A stretch of 64,000 bases of DNA from Rhizobium sp. BG4 (lineage in GTDB: Bacteria; Pseudomonadota; Alphaproteobacteria; Rhizobiales; Rhizobiaceae). The stretch lies in contig NZ_CP044125.1 in the NCBI RefSeq assembly GCF_016864575.1, positions 1,364,001 through 1,428,000 of the forward strand, read 5' to 3'. Every line of letters starts with the position of its first letter. Positions within the stretch are counted from its first letter, which is position 1. The position numbers were made by a program, and so were the translations under genes. Positions 56,310 to 64,000 of this stretch are shown here, in pieces. The notes beneath the pieces were generated by a model. That model was not told the DNA's origin. It was given only the letters and a program-made list of their open reading frames with translations, and searched no databases.

Positions 56310-57116
56310 TCAAAGGCTGAAATTGTCGCCAAGATAGAGGCGGCGAACCTCAGGGTTGTTGACGATATCGTTGGCCCGGCCATGCGTCAGAACTTCACCG
56401 GCATGGATGATGTAGGCGCGGTCGATCAGACCCAGGGTCTCGCGGACATTGTGGTCGGTGATCAGAACGCCGATGCCGCGTGCCGTCAGATGGTGCACGA
56501 GGTTCTGGATATCGGAGACCGAAATCGGATCGACGCCGGCGAAGGGTTCGTCGAGCAGCATGAAGGTCGGGTCGGTCGCCAGCGCGCGAGCGATTTCCAG
56601 ACGGCGGCGCTCACCGCCCGACAGCGATACGGCTGCCGCCTTGCGGAGCTTTGAGATGTGGAACTCTTCGAGCAACTCGTCGAGCTTCTTCTCGCGTGCC
56701 GCCTTGTCCTTCTCGTGAACTTCGAGAACGGCGCGAATGTTTTCTTCGACCGTCAGACCGCGAAAGATCGAGGCTTCCTGCGGCAGGTAACCGACGCCGA
56801 GGCGCGAGCGGCGATACATCGGCATGGTCGTGACGTCGTTGCCGTCGATCTCGATCGTGCCTTCATCGACCGGCACGAGACCGGTGATCATGTAGAAACA
56901 GGTGGTCTTGCCTGCGCCGTTCGGCCCGAGAAGCCCTACCGCTTCGCCGCGCCGGACGACCAGCGACACGCCATTGACGACACGCCGGGTGCTGTAGGTC
57001 TTCGTCAGACCGCGCGCAATCAGCGTGCCCTGGTAACGGCTTTTGTCTCCGGCAGATGCGTCCGCGGCCTGCGGCGCGGACTTGCCGAACATTTTGGGAA
57101 GCGAGAGAAGTTTCAC
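56310..57116 (-). CDS. lptB: LPS export ABC transporter ATP-binding protein
   Basis: 268 residues. An N-terminal extension of about 30 residues, then Walker [10 protein letters not shown] (about residue 64), Q-loop [14 protein letters not shown], signature [15 protein letters not shown] (about residue 165) and Walker [14 protein letters not shown]. It powers lipopolysaccharide extraction from the inner membrane with LptFG. It follows lptA by 12 bases, in the lptCAB-rpoN order. Confidence 0.96.
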   Translation of the reverse strand: MKLLSLPKMFGKSAPQAADASAGDKSRYQGTLIARGLTKTYSTRRVVNGVSLVVRRGEAVGLLGPNGAGKTTCFYMITGLVPVDEGTIEIDGNDVTTMPMYRRSRLGVGYLPQEASIFRGLTVEENIRAVLEVHEKDKAAREKKLDELLEEFHISKLRKAAAVSLSGGERRRLEIARALATDPTFMLLDEPFAGVDPISVSDIQNLVHHLTARGIGVLITDHNVRETLGLIDRAYIIHAGEVLTHGRANDIVNNPEVRRLYLGDNFSL

Positions 57117-57128
57117 GAGAGGGCCGGG

Positions 57129-57743
57129 TCAGTTCTTCTTCTGGGATTTCGGATCGAGCTGAATCTGGACGCGGCCCCCGCAGCTGTCCAGTTGTGCCTG
57201 TCCGGTTTGCATGTGGACCGTGAGCTGGCAGCCGGTGAAGACATTCGGGCCATCCGAGAGCACAACCTTGTCGCCCTTCAGGATGAATGTCTGCGCCGCC
57301 ATGTCGAAGGCGCCGTTATCGGCGGTTGCCGTCTGTGTGCCAGAGCTCAGGAAAACCTTGTCGGTGACCACGATGTGGTCGATATCGGCGTTGCCGGACG
57401 AGATCGATGCAGCGCCGGCATCCGGCTTGGCATTCGCATCCGTCGCCTGACCGTCGGCATTTGCCTTCGGCTTGTAAAAGACCGTCATGTGGCCAGCCTG
57501 CAGCGTCGTCTTGCCCTGAACGACCTTCACGTTGCCGGTAAAGTCGGCCTTGTGTTCCTGGTCGTGGATTTCGAGCTTGTCGCTCTCGATCTGGATCGGC
57601 TCGTTCTTGTCGAGCTTGAGGCCGTCCATCTGGCTGGTCGTTGCCTGCGCGAATGCAGCTCCTGCAATCATCAGAAGCGCCAGAGCGCCGCCGGTTGCTG
57701 CCGCGCCAAGCTTACGAATTGGAGAGTGACAATCTTTTGTCAT
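57129..57743 (-). CDS. lptA: LPS transport periplasmic protein LptA
   Basis: 204 residues. The signal peptide runs through LLMIAGAAFA, then an OstA-like beta-jellyroll (about 50-165; PIQIESDKLEIHDQEHKADF, GKTTLQAGHMTVFY). A Gln/Ala-rich insert of about 25 residues lies in the middle. It forms the bridge carrying lipopolysaccharide to the outer membrane. It lies between lptC and lptB. Confidence 0.95.
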   Translation of the reverse strand: MTKDCHSPIRKLGAAATGGALALLMIAGAAFAQATTSQMDGLKLDKNEPIQIESDKLEIHDQEHKADFTGNVKVVQGKTTLQAGHMTVFYKPKANADGQATDANAKPDAGAASISSGNADIDHIVVTDKVFLSSGTQTATADNGAFDMAAQTFILKGDKVVLSDGPNVFTGCQLTVHMQTGQAQLDSCGGRVQIQLDPKSQKKN

Positions 57744-57758
57744 TAAAGAACCCGGCTG

Positions 57759-58423
57759 TTAGGTGCCCTGTTTGCGGATGGCGGATGGATCGACGTTCAT
57801 ACGAACTTTCCCCTCGAACGTGATCACGCGACCCTTATCCGTCATCTTGAGGGAGTTCGCAACAACCGAAGTTCCCTCTTTGGTAATGGTTACGGGGTCG
57901 TCCGTGCTCATGCTGCCACCCTTGATATCGAGCTTGGCAGATTTGAAATCGGCGGTCAGACCGTTGCTCAGGAGAACGGTGAATGGCGAGGTGAGCGCGA
58001 GCTTGTCGGTCGAGCGGTCGTAATCGGCCGATTGCGCCTCGACGCGAGCGATCAGATCGTCGTTGACGGGGACGGCCGCCTTGATCGTCTCCAGCGTGAT
58101 GAGGCTCGGGTTCTTGATGTCCTGCAGCGCGCGCTCGGCGAGCATCGAATAGTTGATGCCATCGGAATTGCGGCCGGCGATCGCGGGCTTGGCCATGACG
58201 ACCTTGCCGTTCTCGATCTTGGCGCCCTCGATCTTCAGGTTTTCCGGCAGATAGGCGCGGACCATGGAGACGGCGATGAAGGCCAGCGACACGACGACGG
58301 CGGCGACCGGAAGCAGCACCTTCAGACGGCGCACGCGCCCGAATGACTGAGCGCAGCGCCATAGGCAGTGCGCGCGGGTCGGGCAAAGGCAGCCTTCCCG
58401 CCGCTGTTGATCGTATCGAGCAT
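57759..58423 (-). CDS. lptC: LPS export protein LptC, apparent frameshift near the N-terminus
   Basis: An inner-membrane anchored LptC. One membrane segment (VLLPVAAVVVSLAFIAVSMV) is followed by a periplasmic OstA-like domain (KIEGAKIENGKVVMAKPAI to RVITFEGKVRMNV). The native start is probably the ATG at 58423 (MLDTINSGGKAAFARP), but that frame meets a stop after about 34 codons. One extra base in the CCC run at 58338-58340 (plus strand) joins it as SHSGRVRRLKVLLP. The downstream frame alone (57759-58334, 191 residues) still holds the membrane segment. LptC is normally essential, so the break is most likely a sequence error. Confidence 0.88.
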
Positions 58424-58640
58424 TAAGTCTGTCCGTGTCTGTCGATCGGCATTCCTATATAGGAACTACTTCGCCCGATCACAGATCGTTTCGCATTATT
58501 ACATTACCTTGCCAATATGGATTTTTTTCTGCAACAAGCAACAAAGGCAAGAAAACGCGGCAAACCGGCATTTTCACAACAGCATGCCGCCTTATCTGAT
58601 ATCGCTGTGAATTGTGGCCGTCTCAGGCCCTGGAGGACTT

Positions 58641-59591
58641 ATGGACAGCTCGACGATCGCCGACCGCCGCAGACTTCGCCGGCGACTGGGCTTCTGGCGG
58701 GTCGCAGCAGCGGTGCTTCTGGTGGCGCTCGGCCTCTCGCTCTACCTGTTTTTCCGCAGCGATATCGAGCAGAGCCGTCCGCAGATTGCCCATGTGACGA
58801 TCTCCGGCCTGATCACCGATGACGACGAGCTGCTCGAGCGGCTGAAGAAGATCGAAGAGAACAATCAGGTGAAGGCCGTGATCGTCTCGATCTCCTCGCC
58901 GGGCGGCACGACCTACGGCGGCGAGAAGATCTTCAAGGCGATCCGGGCGATCTCGGCCAAGAAGCCCGTCGTCTCGGACGTGCGTACGCTCGCCGCTTCC
59001 GCCGGCTACATGATCGCCACCGCCGGTGACACGATCATTGCCGGAGACAGCTCGATCACCGGTTCGATCGGTGTCATCTTCCAGTATCCGCAGATCCAGC
59101 CGCTGCTCGAAAAGCTCGGCGTGTCGCTGCAGGAGATCAAGTCCTCTCCGCTGAAGGCCGAGCCCTCGCCCTTCCACAATACCAGCGAAGAGGCCAAAGC
59201 GATGATCAATAACATGGTCCAGGACAGCTATGCCTGGTTCGTGGATCTCGTCGCCGATCGCCGAAAACTGCCGCGCGATGAAGTACTTAAGCTCGCTGAC
59301 GGGACGATCTATACCGGCCGCCAGGCGCTGAAAGTGAAGCTGATCGACCAGCTCGGCGGCGACCCTGAAATCCGCGACTATCTGGCCAAGCGGGACATCA
59401 GCAAGGACCTGCCGGTGGTCGATTGGGACAAGAAGAGCAACACGCCCTTCCTGCTCGCCGGCGCGGTTTCGAAGGTCGCCACACTTCTCGGCTACGGCGA
59501 CCTCTTCAAAGCCCAGGACCTTGAGGGCATTCTGCCACAAAAGTTGCTCCTTGACGGGCTCGTTTCAGTTTGGCAGTTTGGCCGCGATTGA
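58641..59591 (+). CDS. sppA: Signal peptide peptidase SppA (S49 family)
   Basis: 316 residues. One N-terminal membrane segment (about 20-40) and a serine protease domain. The catalytic Ser is in SSITGSIGVIFQ (about residue 143) and the Lys base in SSPLKAEPSP (about residue 175). It degrades cleaved signal peptides in the inner membrane. GGAGG lies at the right distance before the ATG at 58641. ihfB follows after 29 bases, a common alphaproteobacterial arrangement. Confidence 0.94.
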   Translation: MDSSTIADRRRLRRRLGFWRVAAAVLLVALGLSLYLFFRSDIEQSRPQIAHVTISGLITDDDELLERLKKIEENNQVKAVIVSISSPGGTTYGGEKIFKAIRAISAKKPVVSDVRTLAASAGYMIATAGDTIIAGDSSITGSIGVIFQYPQIQPLLEKLGVSLQEIKSSPLKAEPSPFHNTSEEAKAMINNMVQDSYAWFVDLVADRRKLPRDEVLKLADGTIYTGRQALKVKLIDQLGGDPEIRDYLAKRDISKDLPVVDWDKKSNTPFLLAGAVSKVATLLGYGDLFKAQDLEGILPQKLLLDGLVSVWQFGRD

Positions 59592-59620
59592 TAAGAAATC
59601 AATAATTTAAGGGGGCGACC

Positions 59621-59920
59621 GTGATCAAGTCGGAACTGGTGCAGATAGTTGCCGCGCGCAACCCGCATCTCTATCACCGCGACGTCGAGAATATCGTCAA
59701 TGCCGTCCTCGACGAGATCACCGATGCACTGGCGGCGGGCAACCGCGTCGAGCTGCGCGGCTTCGGCGCCTTTTCCGTCAAGAACCGCCCATCGCGCTCC
59801 GGCCGCAACCCCCGCACCGGCGATACCGTTTTCGTCGAGGAGAAGTGGGTTCCCTTCTTCAAGACCGGCAAGGAACTGCGCGAACGGCTGAACCCCGGCC
59901 AGGCCGATCAGGACGATTGA
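59621..59920 (+). CDS. ihfB: Integration host factor beta subunit
   Basis: 99 residues of the HU/IHF fold. [19 protein letters not shown] is the IhfB N-terminus; the DNA-bending arm reads [13 protein letters not shown] with the conserved Pro (about residue 65). It bends DNA with IhfA, assisting sigma-54 promoters among others. AAGGGGGCGACC gives a usable ribosome-binding site before the GTG at 59621. Confidence 0.96.
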   Translation: MIKSELVQIVAARNPHLYHRDVENIVNAVLDEITDALAAGNRVELRGFGAFSVKNRPSRSGRNPRTGDTVFVEEKWVPFFKTGKELRERLNPGQADQDD

Positions 59921-60032
59921 GCCTTTCACCTGCGGCGAAACCGCGCTTGAAGTTCGCCACCGGATTCCTATTCTGCTCTTAGCTTGAGAAGCGCCGTTTC
60001 AACGACGGCGCCATAATGCGCGGAGGCCATAC

Positions 60033-60365
60033 ATGGCGAAGAAGATCACCAACCTTTTGATTTTGCTGCCGCTCGGCATCATCCTGATCATCTTCTGCGT
60101 GGCCAACCGGCAGAGCGTGACGCTTGCTTTCAACCCGTTCCGCCCGGAAGATCAGGTTCTGTCGCTCTCCGCGCCGTTCTTCGTCTTCCTGTTCATCGCG
60201 CTGATCATCGGCATGCTCGCCGGCTCTGCCGTCACCTGGTTCAGCCAGGGCAAGCACCGCAAGCGGGCGCGCGTCGAAGCCAAGGAGGCGATCCGCTGGC
60301 AGGGCGAAGCCGGTCGCCACAAGGCGCGTGCGGAAGAGATCGCCGGGCAGCTGCCCTCACGCTGA
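60033..60365 (+). CDS. lapA: LapA domain (DUF1049) membrane protein
   Basis: 110 residues: two membrane segments (about 5-24 and 45-68) joined by VANRQSVTLAFNPFRPEDQ, with a basic cytoplasmic tail. This is the LapA/DUF1049 layout. In enterobacteria LapA helps LapB and FtsH control lipopolysaccharide synthesis; the role in rhizobia is unproven. The ihfB-lapA order is usual. Its 3' end overlaps the convergent GNAT gene by 9 bases. Confidence 0.85.
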   Translation: MAKKITNLLILLPLGIILIIFCVANRQSVTLAFNPFRPEDQVLSLSAPFFVFLFIALIIGMLAGSAVTWFSQGKHRKRARVEAKEAIRWQGEAGRHKARAEEIAGQLPSR

Positions 60366-60803
60366 TTGGCGCGACGGATCGAAGGTCAGCTCTTCGTATT
60401 CGCCTTCGGCCGAACTTCCGGTGCCGGTCACGGCAAAGCCCTTCGCGAGATAGAAGGCCTTGGCTCCCACATTGTTGACCAGGCATTTCAGCCGGTATCT
60501 GTGGCGCGGCCAATCGGGGAGTGTGGCCAACAGCGCCGTTCCGACGCCCCTGCCCTGCCATTCCTTGCGGATATAGAGCATGTGAATGAAATCGTCGGCC
60601 GCCCAGAGCGTCATGAAGCCGGCAATGGCGCCATCCGCCGCCTCGGCGAGCCAGACGAGCTCGCCTTGCGTATGGGAAAAGAAATCCTCGTGCTTGAAGC
60701 GCGACGGATCGACCCAGGTGAAAGTCTGGCGGCGAACCGCGAGATAGATATCGGCAAGCTCCTCGCGGTCCGACGGCCGCGGCGTCCTGATCAGCAAATC
60801 CAT
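60357..60803 (-). CDS. GNAT family N-acetyltransferase
   Basis: About 148 residues of the GNAT fold. The acetyl-CoA loop is RKEWQGRGVGTALLATL (about residue 85), preceded by the beta strand AGFMTLWAADDFIHMLYI and followed by LVNNVGAKAFYLAKGF. Substrate unknown. ATG codons at 60803 and 60809 are both possible. Confidence 0.88.
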   Translation of the reverse strand: MDLLIRTPRPSDREELADIYLAVRRQTFTWVDPSRFKHEDFFSHTQGELVWLAEAADGAIAGFMTLWAADDFIHMLYIRKEWQGRGVGTALLATLPDWPRHRYRLKCLVNNVGAKAFYLAKGFAVTGTGSSAEGEYEELTFDPSRQSA

Positions 60804-60847
60804 GATCAAGAATTAGCCGATGAACGGACAGCCGCCAATGGCCGGGA

Positions 60848-61299
60848 TCACGTACCCGGCTTTTCCGAAACGACGGCGTTGAAATCGGCGAAGAATTGCT
60901 GCGCCAGCTTCTGCGAGGTGGAATCGACCAGGCGGGCGCCGAGCTGAGCGATCTTGCCGCCGACCTGGGCCTTGGCGCTATATTGCAGCACGGTCTCCGC
61001 GCCGTCTTCTTTCAACACGACATCGGCGCCGCCCTTGGCAAAGCCGGCGATGCCCCCTTGCCCTCGCCCGAGATCGTGTAGCTTTCCGGCGCATTGATGT
61101 TGGAGAGGGTCACCTCGCCGTTGAAGGTTGCCGAGACGGGGCCGATCTTGATCTTGACGGAGGCGGCGAGTTCGGTGGGCGACTTCATCTCCAGGGTCTG
61201 ACAGCCCGGAATACAGCGTTTGAGGACTTCGGGATCGTTGAGCGCCGCCCATACGGCATCGCGCGGTGCGGTGATGCGTTCTTCGCCGGTCATATCCAT
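60848..61299 (-). CDS. CoxG-like SRPBCC protein, apparent frameshift
   Basis: About 150 residues of the CO dehydrogenase subunit G family. MDMTGEERITAPRDAVWAAL begins the START/SRPBCC fold in one frame. The other part, GIAGFAKGGADVVLKEDGAE to ADFNAVVSEKPGT, lies in another. Adding one base to the five-C run at 61053-61057 (plus strand) restores GEGKGGIAGFAKGG. No CO dehydrogenase subunits are near; orphan CoxG-like proteins are common and their role is unclear. The break is probably a sequence error. Confidence 0.8.
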
Positions 61300-61358
61300 T
61301 CGAAATCCTCCCATTTCGGATTGCTAAACTTATCACAGCGGGAAAGCGCTTTGCCAAG

Positions 61359-62504
61359 GTGAAACGGAATGCTATTTGCACGGGCTCCATCGAATTGAAG
61401 ACGCGGAAAACCACGTTGAGACAAAAAGACCGCCGGCCGGGCGCAAAGACGCCTTCCGGCCCTCGCCGCAGCGACGACCGTCCTAACCGCCCGGCCAAGC
61501 CGGTTGCCAAACCCGCAGCGCCCCGCGAGGCGGTGCGTGAGGCCGCCGTGCCTGTTGCCGTCGAGCGACCGCTGAAGACCCGCACCGGCGACCGCCCGAT
61601 CGAGCGCGTGCCCGTCATCCTGGAATCGCTTGGCGCCGGTGACTTCCACCTGATCGACAGCGGCAACGGCCAGAAGCTCGAGCAATACGGCCCCTACCGC
61701 ATCGTGCGGCCTGAGGGACAGGCGCTGTGGCAGCCGACCCTTTCCCAGCCGGTCTGGGACAAGGTCGATGCCGTCTTTACCGGCGATGTCGACGAAGAGG
61801 GTACCGGCCGCTGGCGCTTCCCGAAGGAAGCGCTCGGCGAAACCTGGCCGCTGCACCTGCTCGGCGTCGATTTCTTCGGCCGCTTCACCTCGTTCCGTCA
61901 CGTCGGTGTCTTCCCTGAGCAGATCGTCCACTGGAGCTGGATGAAGGAGCAGGTGGAGAAGGCAGGCAGGCCGCTGAAGGTGCTCAATCTCTTCGGCTAT
62001 ACCGGTGTCGCCTCGCTGGTGGCCGCCGCTGCCGGCGCTGAGGTCACCCATGTCGATGCATCCAAAAAGGCGATCGGCTGGGCGCGCGAAAACCAGGCGC
62101 TCGGCCGCATGGAAAAGCTGCCGATCCGCTGGATCTGCGAAGACGCGATGAAGTTCATCCTGCGCGAAGAACGCCGCGGCAACACCTATGACATCATCCT
62201 GACCGATCCGCCGAAATTCGGCCGTGGCCCGAACGGCGAGGTCTGGCATCTGTTCGAACATCTGCCGCTGATGCTCGATATCTGCCGGGAAATCCTCTCG
62301 CCGAAGGCCGTCGGCCTGGTGCTGACCGCCTATTCGATCCGGGCGAGCTTCTATTCGATCCACGAGCTGATGCGCGAAATCATGCGTGGCGCCGGTGGCG
62401 CCGTCGAGTCGGGCGAGCTGGTCATCCGCGAAGGCGGGCTTGACGGCAAGACGCCGGGCCGCGCCCTCTCCACATCCCTCTTTTCGCGCTGGGTGCCGAA
62501 ATGA
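61359..62504 (+). CDS. Class I SAM-dependent RNA methyltransferase (RlmI/RlmK-like)
   Basis: About 370-381 residues. The N-terminal stretch of about 85 residues is Pro/Arg/Lys-rich and low complexity. The SAM-binding Rossmann core has VLNLFGYTGVASLVAAAAGA (motif I, about residue 210), VTHVDASKKAI, and DIILTDPPKFGRGP (about residue 275), the DPP(K/R) motif of RNA cytosine methyltransferases of the RlmI type. The start is uncertain: ATG at 61359 or TTG at 61395, neither with a clear ribosome-binding site. Its stop overlaps the next gene (ATGA). Confidence 0.87.
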   Translation: MKRNAICTGSIELKTRKTTLRQKDRRPGAKTPSGPRRSDDRPNRPAKPVAKPAAPREAVREAAVPVAVERPLKTRTGDRPIERVPVILESLGAGDFHLIDSGNGQKLEQYGPYRIVRPEGQALWQPTLSQPVWDKVDAVFTGDVDEEGTGRWRFPKEALGETWPLHLLGVDFFGRFTSFRHVGVFPEQIVHWSWMKEQVEKAGRPLKVLNLFGYTGVASLVAAAAGAEVTHVDASKKAIGWARENQALGRMEKLPIRWICEDAMKFILREERRGNTYDIILTDPPKFGRGPNGEVWHLFEHLPLMLDICREILSPKAVGLVLTAYSIRASFYSIHELMREIMRGAGGAVESGELVIREGGLDGKTPGRALSTSLFSRWVPK

Positions 62505-63358
62505 ACGAATTCCACGACCGCGGACCGCGCCGGGTCGGCCAGGTGAAGGAAGTCACCTCGCTTGCCAACCCGATCATCAAGGACATCAAGGCGCTCAGCG
62601 ACAAGAAGTCCCGCGAGCAGAGCGGCACCTTCATGGCCGAAGGGCTGAAGCTCGTCATCGACGCGATCGAGCTCGGCTGGACGATCCGCACGCTTGTCTA
62701 TGCCAAGGCCGCCAAGGGCAAGCCGCTGGTCGAGCAGATGGCGGCGAAAACCGTCGCCTCCGGCGGGCTGGTGCTTGAAGTCAGTGAGAAGGTGCTCTCC
62801 TCGGTCACGCGGCGCGATAATCCGCAGATGGTGGTCGGCATTTTCGAGACCCGCTGGAAGCCGCTGCGCGATATCCGCCCGCAGCAGGGCGAGACCTGGA
62901 TTGCGCTCGATCGCGTTCGTGACCCCGGCAATCTCGGCACCATCATCCGCACCGCCGACGCAGCCGGCGCCTCCGGCGTCATCCTCGTCGGCGAGGCGAC
63001 CGATCCGTTTTCGCTCGAGACCGTGCGGGCAACGATGGGTTCGGTCTTCGCCGTACCGGTCGCCCGGGCATCGATGGACGAGTTCATCGCCTGGAAGAAG
63101 ACGGCCGGTGTGCAAGTCGTTGCCACGCATTTGGCCGGTTCGGTCGATTACCGCACCATCGACTACAAGAAGAAGCCTGTCGTTCTCCTGATGGGCAACG
63201 AGCAATCCGGCATTCCGGAGCAGCTCGCCAGGGAGGCCGATGCGCTTGCCCGCATTCCGCAGCAGGGCCGCGCCGACTCGCTCAATCTTGCCGTTGCGAG
63301 CGCCGTCATGCTCTTCGAGGCACGCCGCCACCTTCTCTCACTGTCAGAGGCAAAATGA
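62501..63358 (+). CDS. TrmH/SpoU family RNA 2'-O-methyltransferase
   Basis: 285 residues. An N-terminal substrate-binding domain (about 15-110) precedes a SPOUT knot domain with [20 protein letters not shown] (motif 1, about residue 145), [11 protein letters not shown] (motif 2, about residue 228) and [18 protein letters not shown] (motif 3). It methylates rRNA or tRNA ribose; the target site is not determinable. Translationally coupled to both neighbours by ATGA overlaps. Confidence 0.93.
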   Translation: MNEFHDRGPRRVGQVKEVTSLANPIIKDIKALSDKKSREQSGTFMAEGLKLVIDAIELGWTIRTLVYAKAAKGKPLVEQMAAKTVASGGLVLEVSEKVLSSVTRRDNPQMVVGIFETRWKPLRDIRPQQGETWIALDRVRDPGNLGTIIRTADAAGASGVILVGEATDPFSLETVRATMGSVFAVPVARASMDEFIAWKKTAGVQVVATHLAGSVDYRTIDYKKKPVVLLMGNEQSGIPEQLAREADALARIPQQGRADSLNLAVASAVMLFEARRHLLSLSEAK

Positions 63359-63858
63359 CCGAACAGACGCTTCCGCGCCCGGCCCTCTTTTCGCGCCCGC
63401 TGCCGATCCTGCTCTTCATCATCGTGGCGGTGATCCTCGACCAGATAGTCAAGATCGCCGTCGATCATTACCTGCCGCTGCAGGAAGCCGTTCCCGTCAT
63501 TCCGATGCTGGCGCTCTACCGCACCTACAACCTCGGCGTTGCCTTCTCGATGCTGTCAGGGATGGACGGCTGGTTCATCGTCGGCATGCGCCTTGTGATC
63601 GTCGCCTTCGTCATCTGGATGTGGCACCGCACCGCCAAGGACCGCTGGATCGCCCATACCGGCTTTGCGCTGATCATCGCGGGCGCGCTCGGCAACCTTA
63701 TCGACCGGTTTCTCTACGGGCACGTGATCGACTATATCCTGTTTCATACGGAGACATGGTCGTTCGCAGTTTTCAATCTTGCCGATAGTTTCATCACGAT
63801 CGGCGCGGGATGCGTGATTCTTGACGAGTTGCTGCAACCCAAAAAGAGCGAAAGCTAA
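63355..63858 (+). CDS. lspA: Lipoprotein signal peptidase (signal peptidase II)
   Basis: 167 residues with four membrane segments. The catalytic Asp pair is in [15 protein letters not shown] and FNLADSF, with [11 protein letters not shown] as the N-terminal motif and NLGVAFSM the conserved Asn loop. It cleaves lipoprotein precursors at the lipobox. The start overlaps the preceding stop (ATGA). Confidence 0.96.
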   Translation: MTEQTLPRPALFSRPLPILLFIIVAVILDQIVKIAVDHYLPLQEAVPVIPMLALYRTYNLGVAFSMLSGMDGWFIVGMRLVIVAFVIWMWHRTAKDRWIAHTGFALIIAGALGNLIDRFLYGHVIDYILFHTETWSFAVFNLADSFITIGAGCVILDELLQPKKSES

Positions 63859-63913
63859 AATCTTAGTCTTTTCCTGAAGGCATTCGGAAGAGCGCCTATG
63901 TTAGCCAGCAGTC

Positions 63914-64000
63914 ATGCAAAGCTTGGCTCAACTGCAGGAAAGACTGGCCGCTGCTTTCGGCCCCGCCAAACCGCAGGACGTGCGGACGGCCGAGGATTCC
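63914..64000 (+). CDS. Start of an unidentified gene, cut by the window end
   Basis: An open frame from the ATG at 63914 runs without a stop for 29 codons to the end (MQSLAQLQERLAAAFGPAKP...). It lies 55 bases after lspA on the same strand. The sequence is amphipathic and too short to assign. Confidence 0.5.
   Translation, partial: MQSLAQLQERLAAAFGPAKPQDVRTAEDS

Noticed and set aside
1..64000. Prophage, insertion sequence, integrase or CRISPR array
   Set aside because: No transposase, integrase, phage structural gene or regularly spaced repeat was found on either strand.

Overview
The window is a stretch of alphaproteobacterial chromosome, very probably Rhizobium (R. etli/leguminosarum type). 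The evidence is the frcBCAK fructose transport operon with its ROK regulator, the rpmH-rnpA-yidC-engB-argB and lptCAB-rpoN-hpf-ptsN blocks, sppA-ihfB-lapA, several chemoreceptors and GGDEF proteins, and high GC content with scattered AT-rich intergenic regions. It is mostly core genome. There is no phage, insertion sequence, CRISPR array or rRNA operon, and one tRNA (Arg-ACG).

Layout. 1-9.7 kb: 3' end of pgi, an alpha/beta hydrolase, fructokinase, pyrE, two diguanylate cyclases, a TetR/DUF1772 divergent pair around a concentric palindrome, a VOC protein and pyrC. 9.7-16.7 kb: an MFS transporter, then frcB-frcC-frcA-frcK facing frcR and an RbsD/FucU mutarotase. 16.7-24 kb is accessory-like: a BrnT/BrnA toxin-antitoxin pair, a two-gene hydroxyproline-type catabolic unit, a lipoprotein hydrolase, a secreted protein, an sRNA of the alpha-r14 (NfeR1-like) type, an aldo/keto reductase, a lipoprotein, an orphan Flp pilin and tRNA-Arg. 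24-34.4 kb: a histidine kinase, a chemoreceptor, rpmH-rnpA-yidC-engB, a fasciclin/anti-sigma/ECF sigma unit and argB. 34.4-43 kb: a PEP-mutase-like protein, Ada, a radical SAM/B12 protein, a HAD phosphatase, an EF-hand protein, a LOG protein, dapD, dapE and a membrane protein. 43-50.7 kb: arsC, truA and fmt, a FitA/FitB-type toxin-antitoxin pair splitting fmt from def, a globin-coupled chemoreceptor, rmuC and ribokinase. 50.9-64 kb: a Cache chemoreceptor, the ptsN-hpf-rpoN-lptB-lptA-lptC operon (reverse strand), sppA, ihfB, lapA, a GNAT protein, a CoxG-like protein, two RNA methyltransferases, lspA and the start of one more gene.

Together the sugar genes describe fructose import (FrcABC), phosphorylation (fructokinase, FrcK), isomerisation (Pgi) and perhaps anomer interconversion (RbsD/FucU). 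The most interesting non-coding element is a roughly 120-nt sRNA with three hairpins that each present an anti-Shine-Dalgarno loop. Two of these loops match extended ribosome-binding sites of the fructose genes in the same window.

Six otherwise well conserved genes, including the normally essential lptC, each carry one apparent single-base deletion, mostly in a short G or C run. This looks like a sequencing or assembly error rather than gene decay. Those genes are listed as full-span CDS with the break position given.
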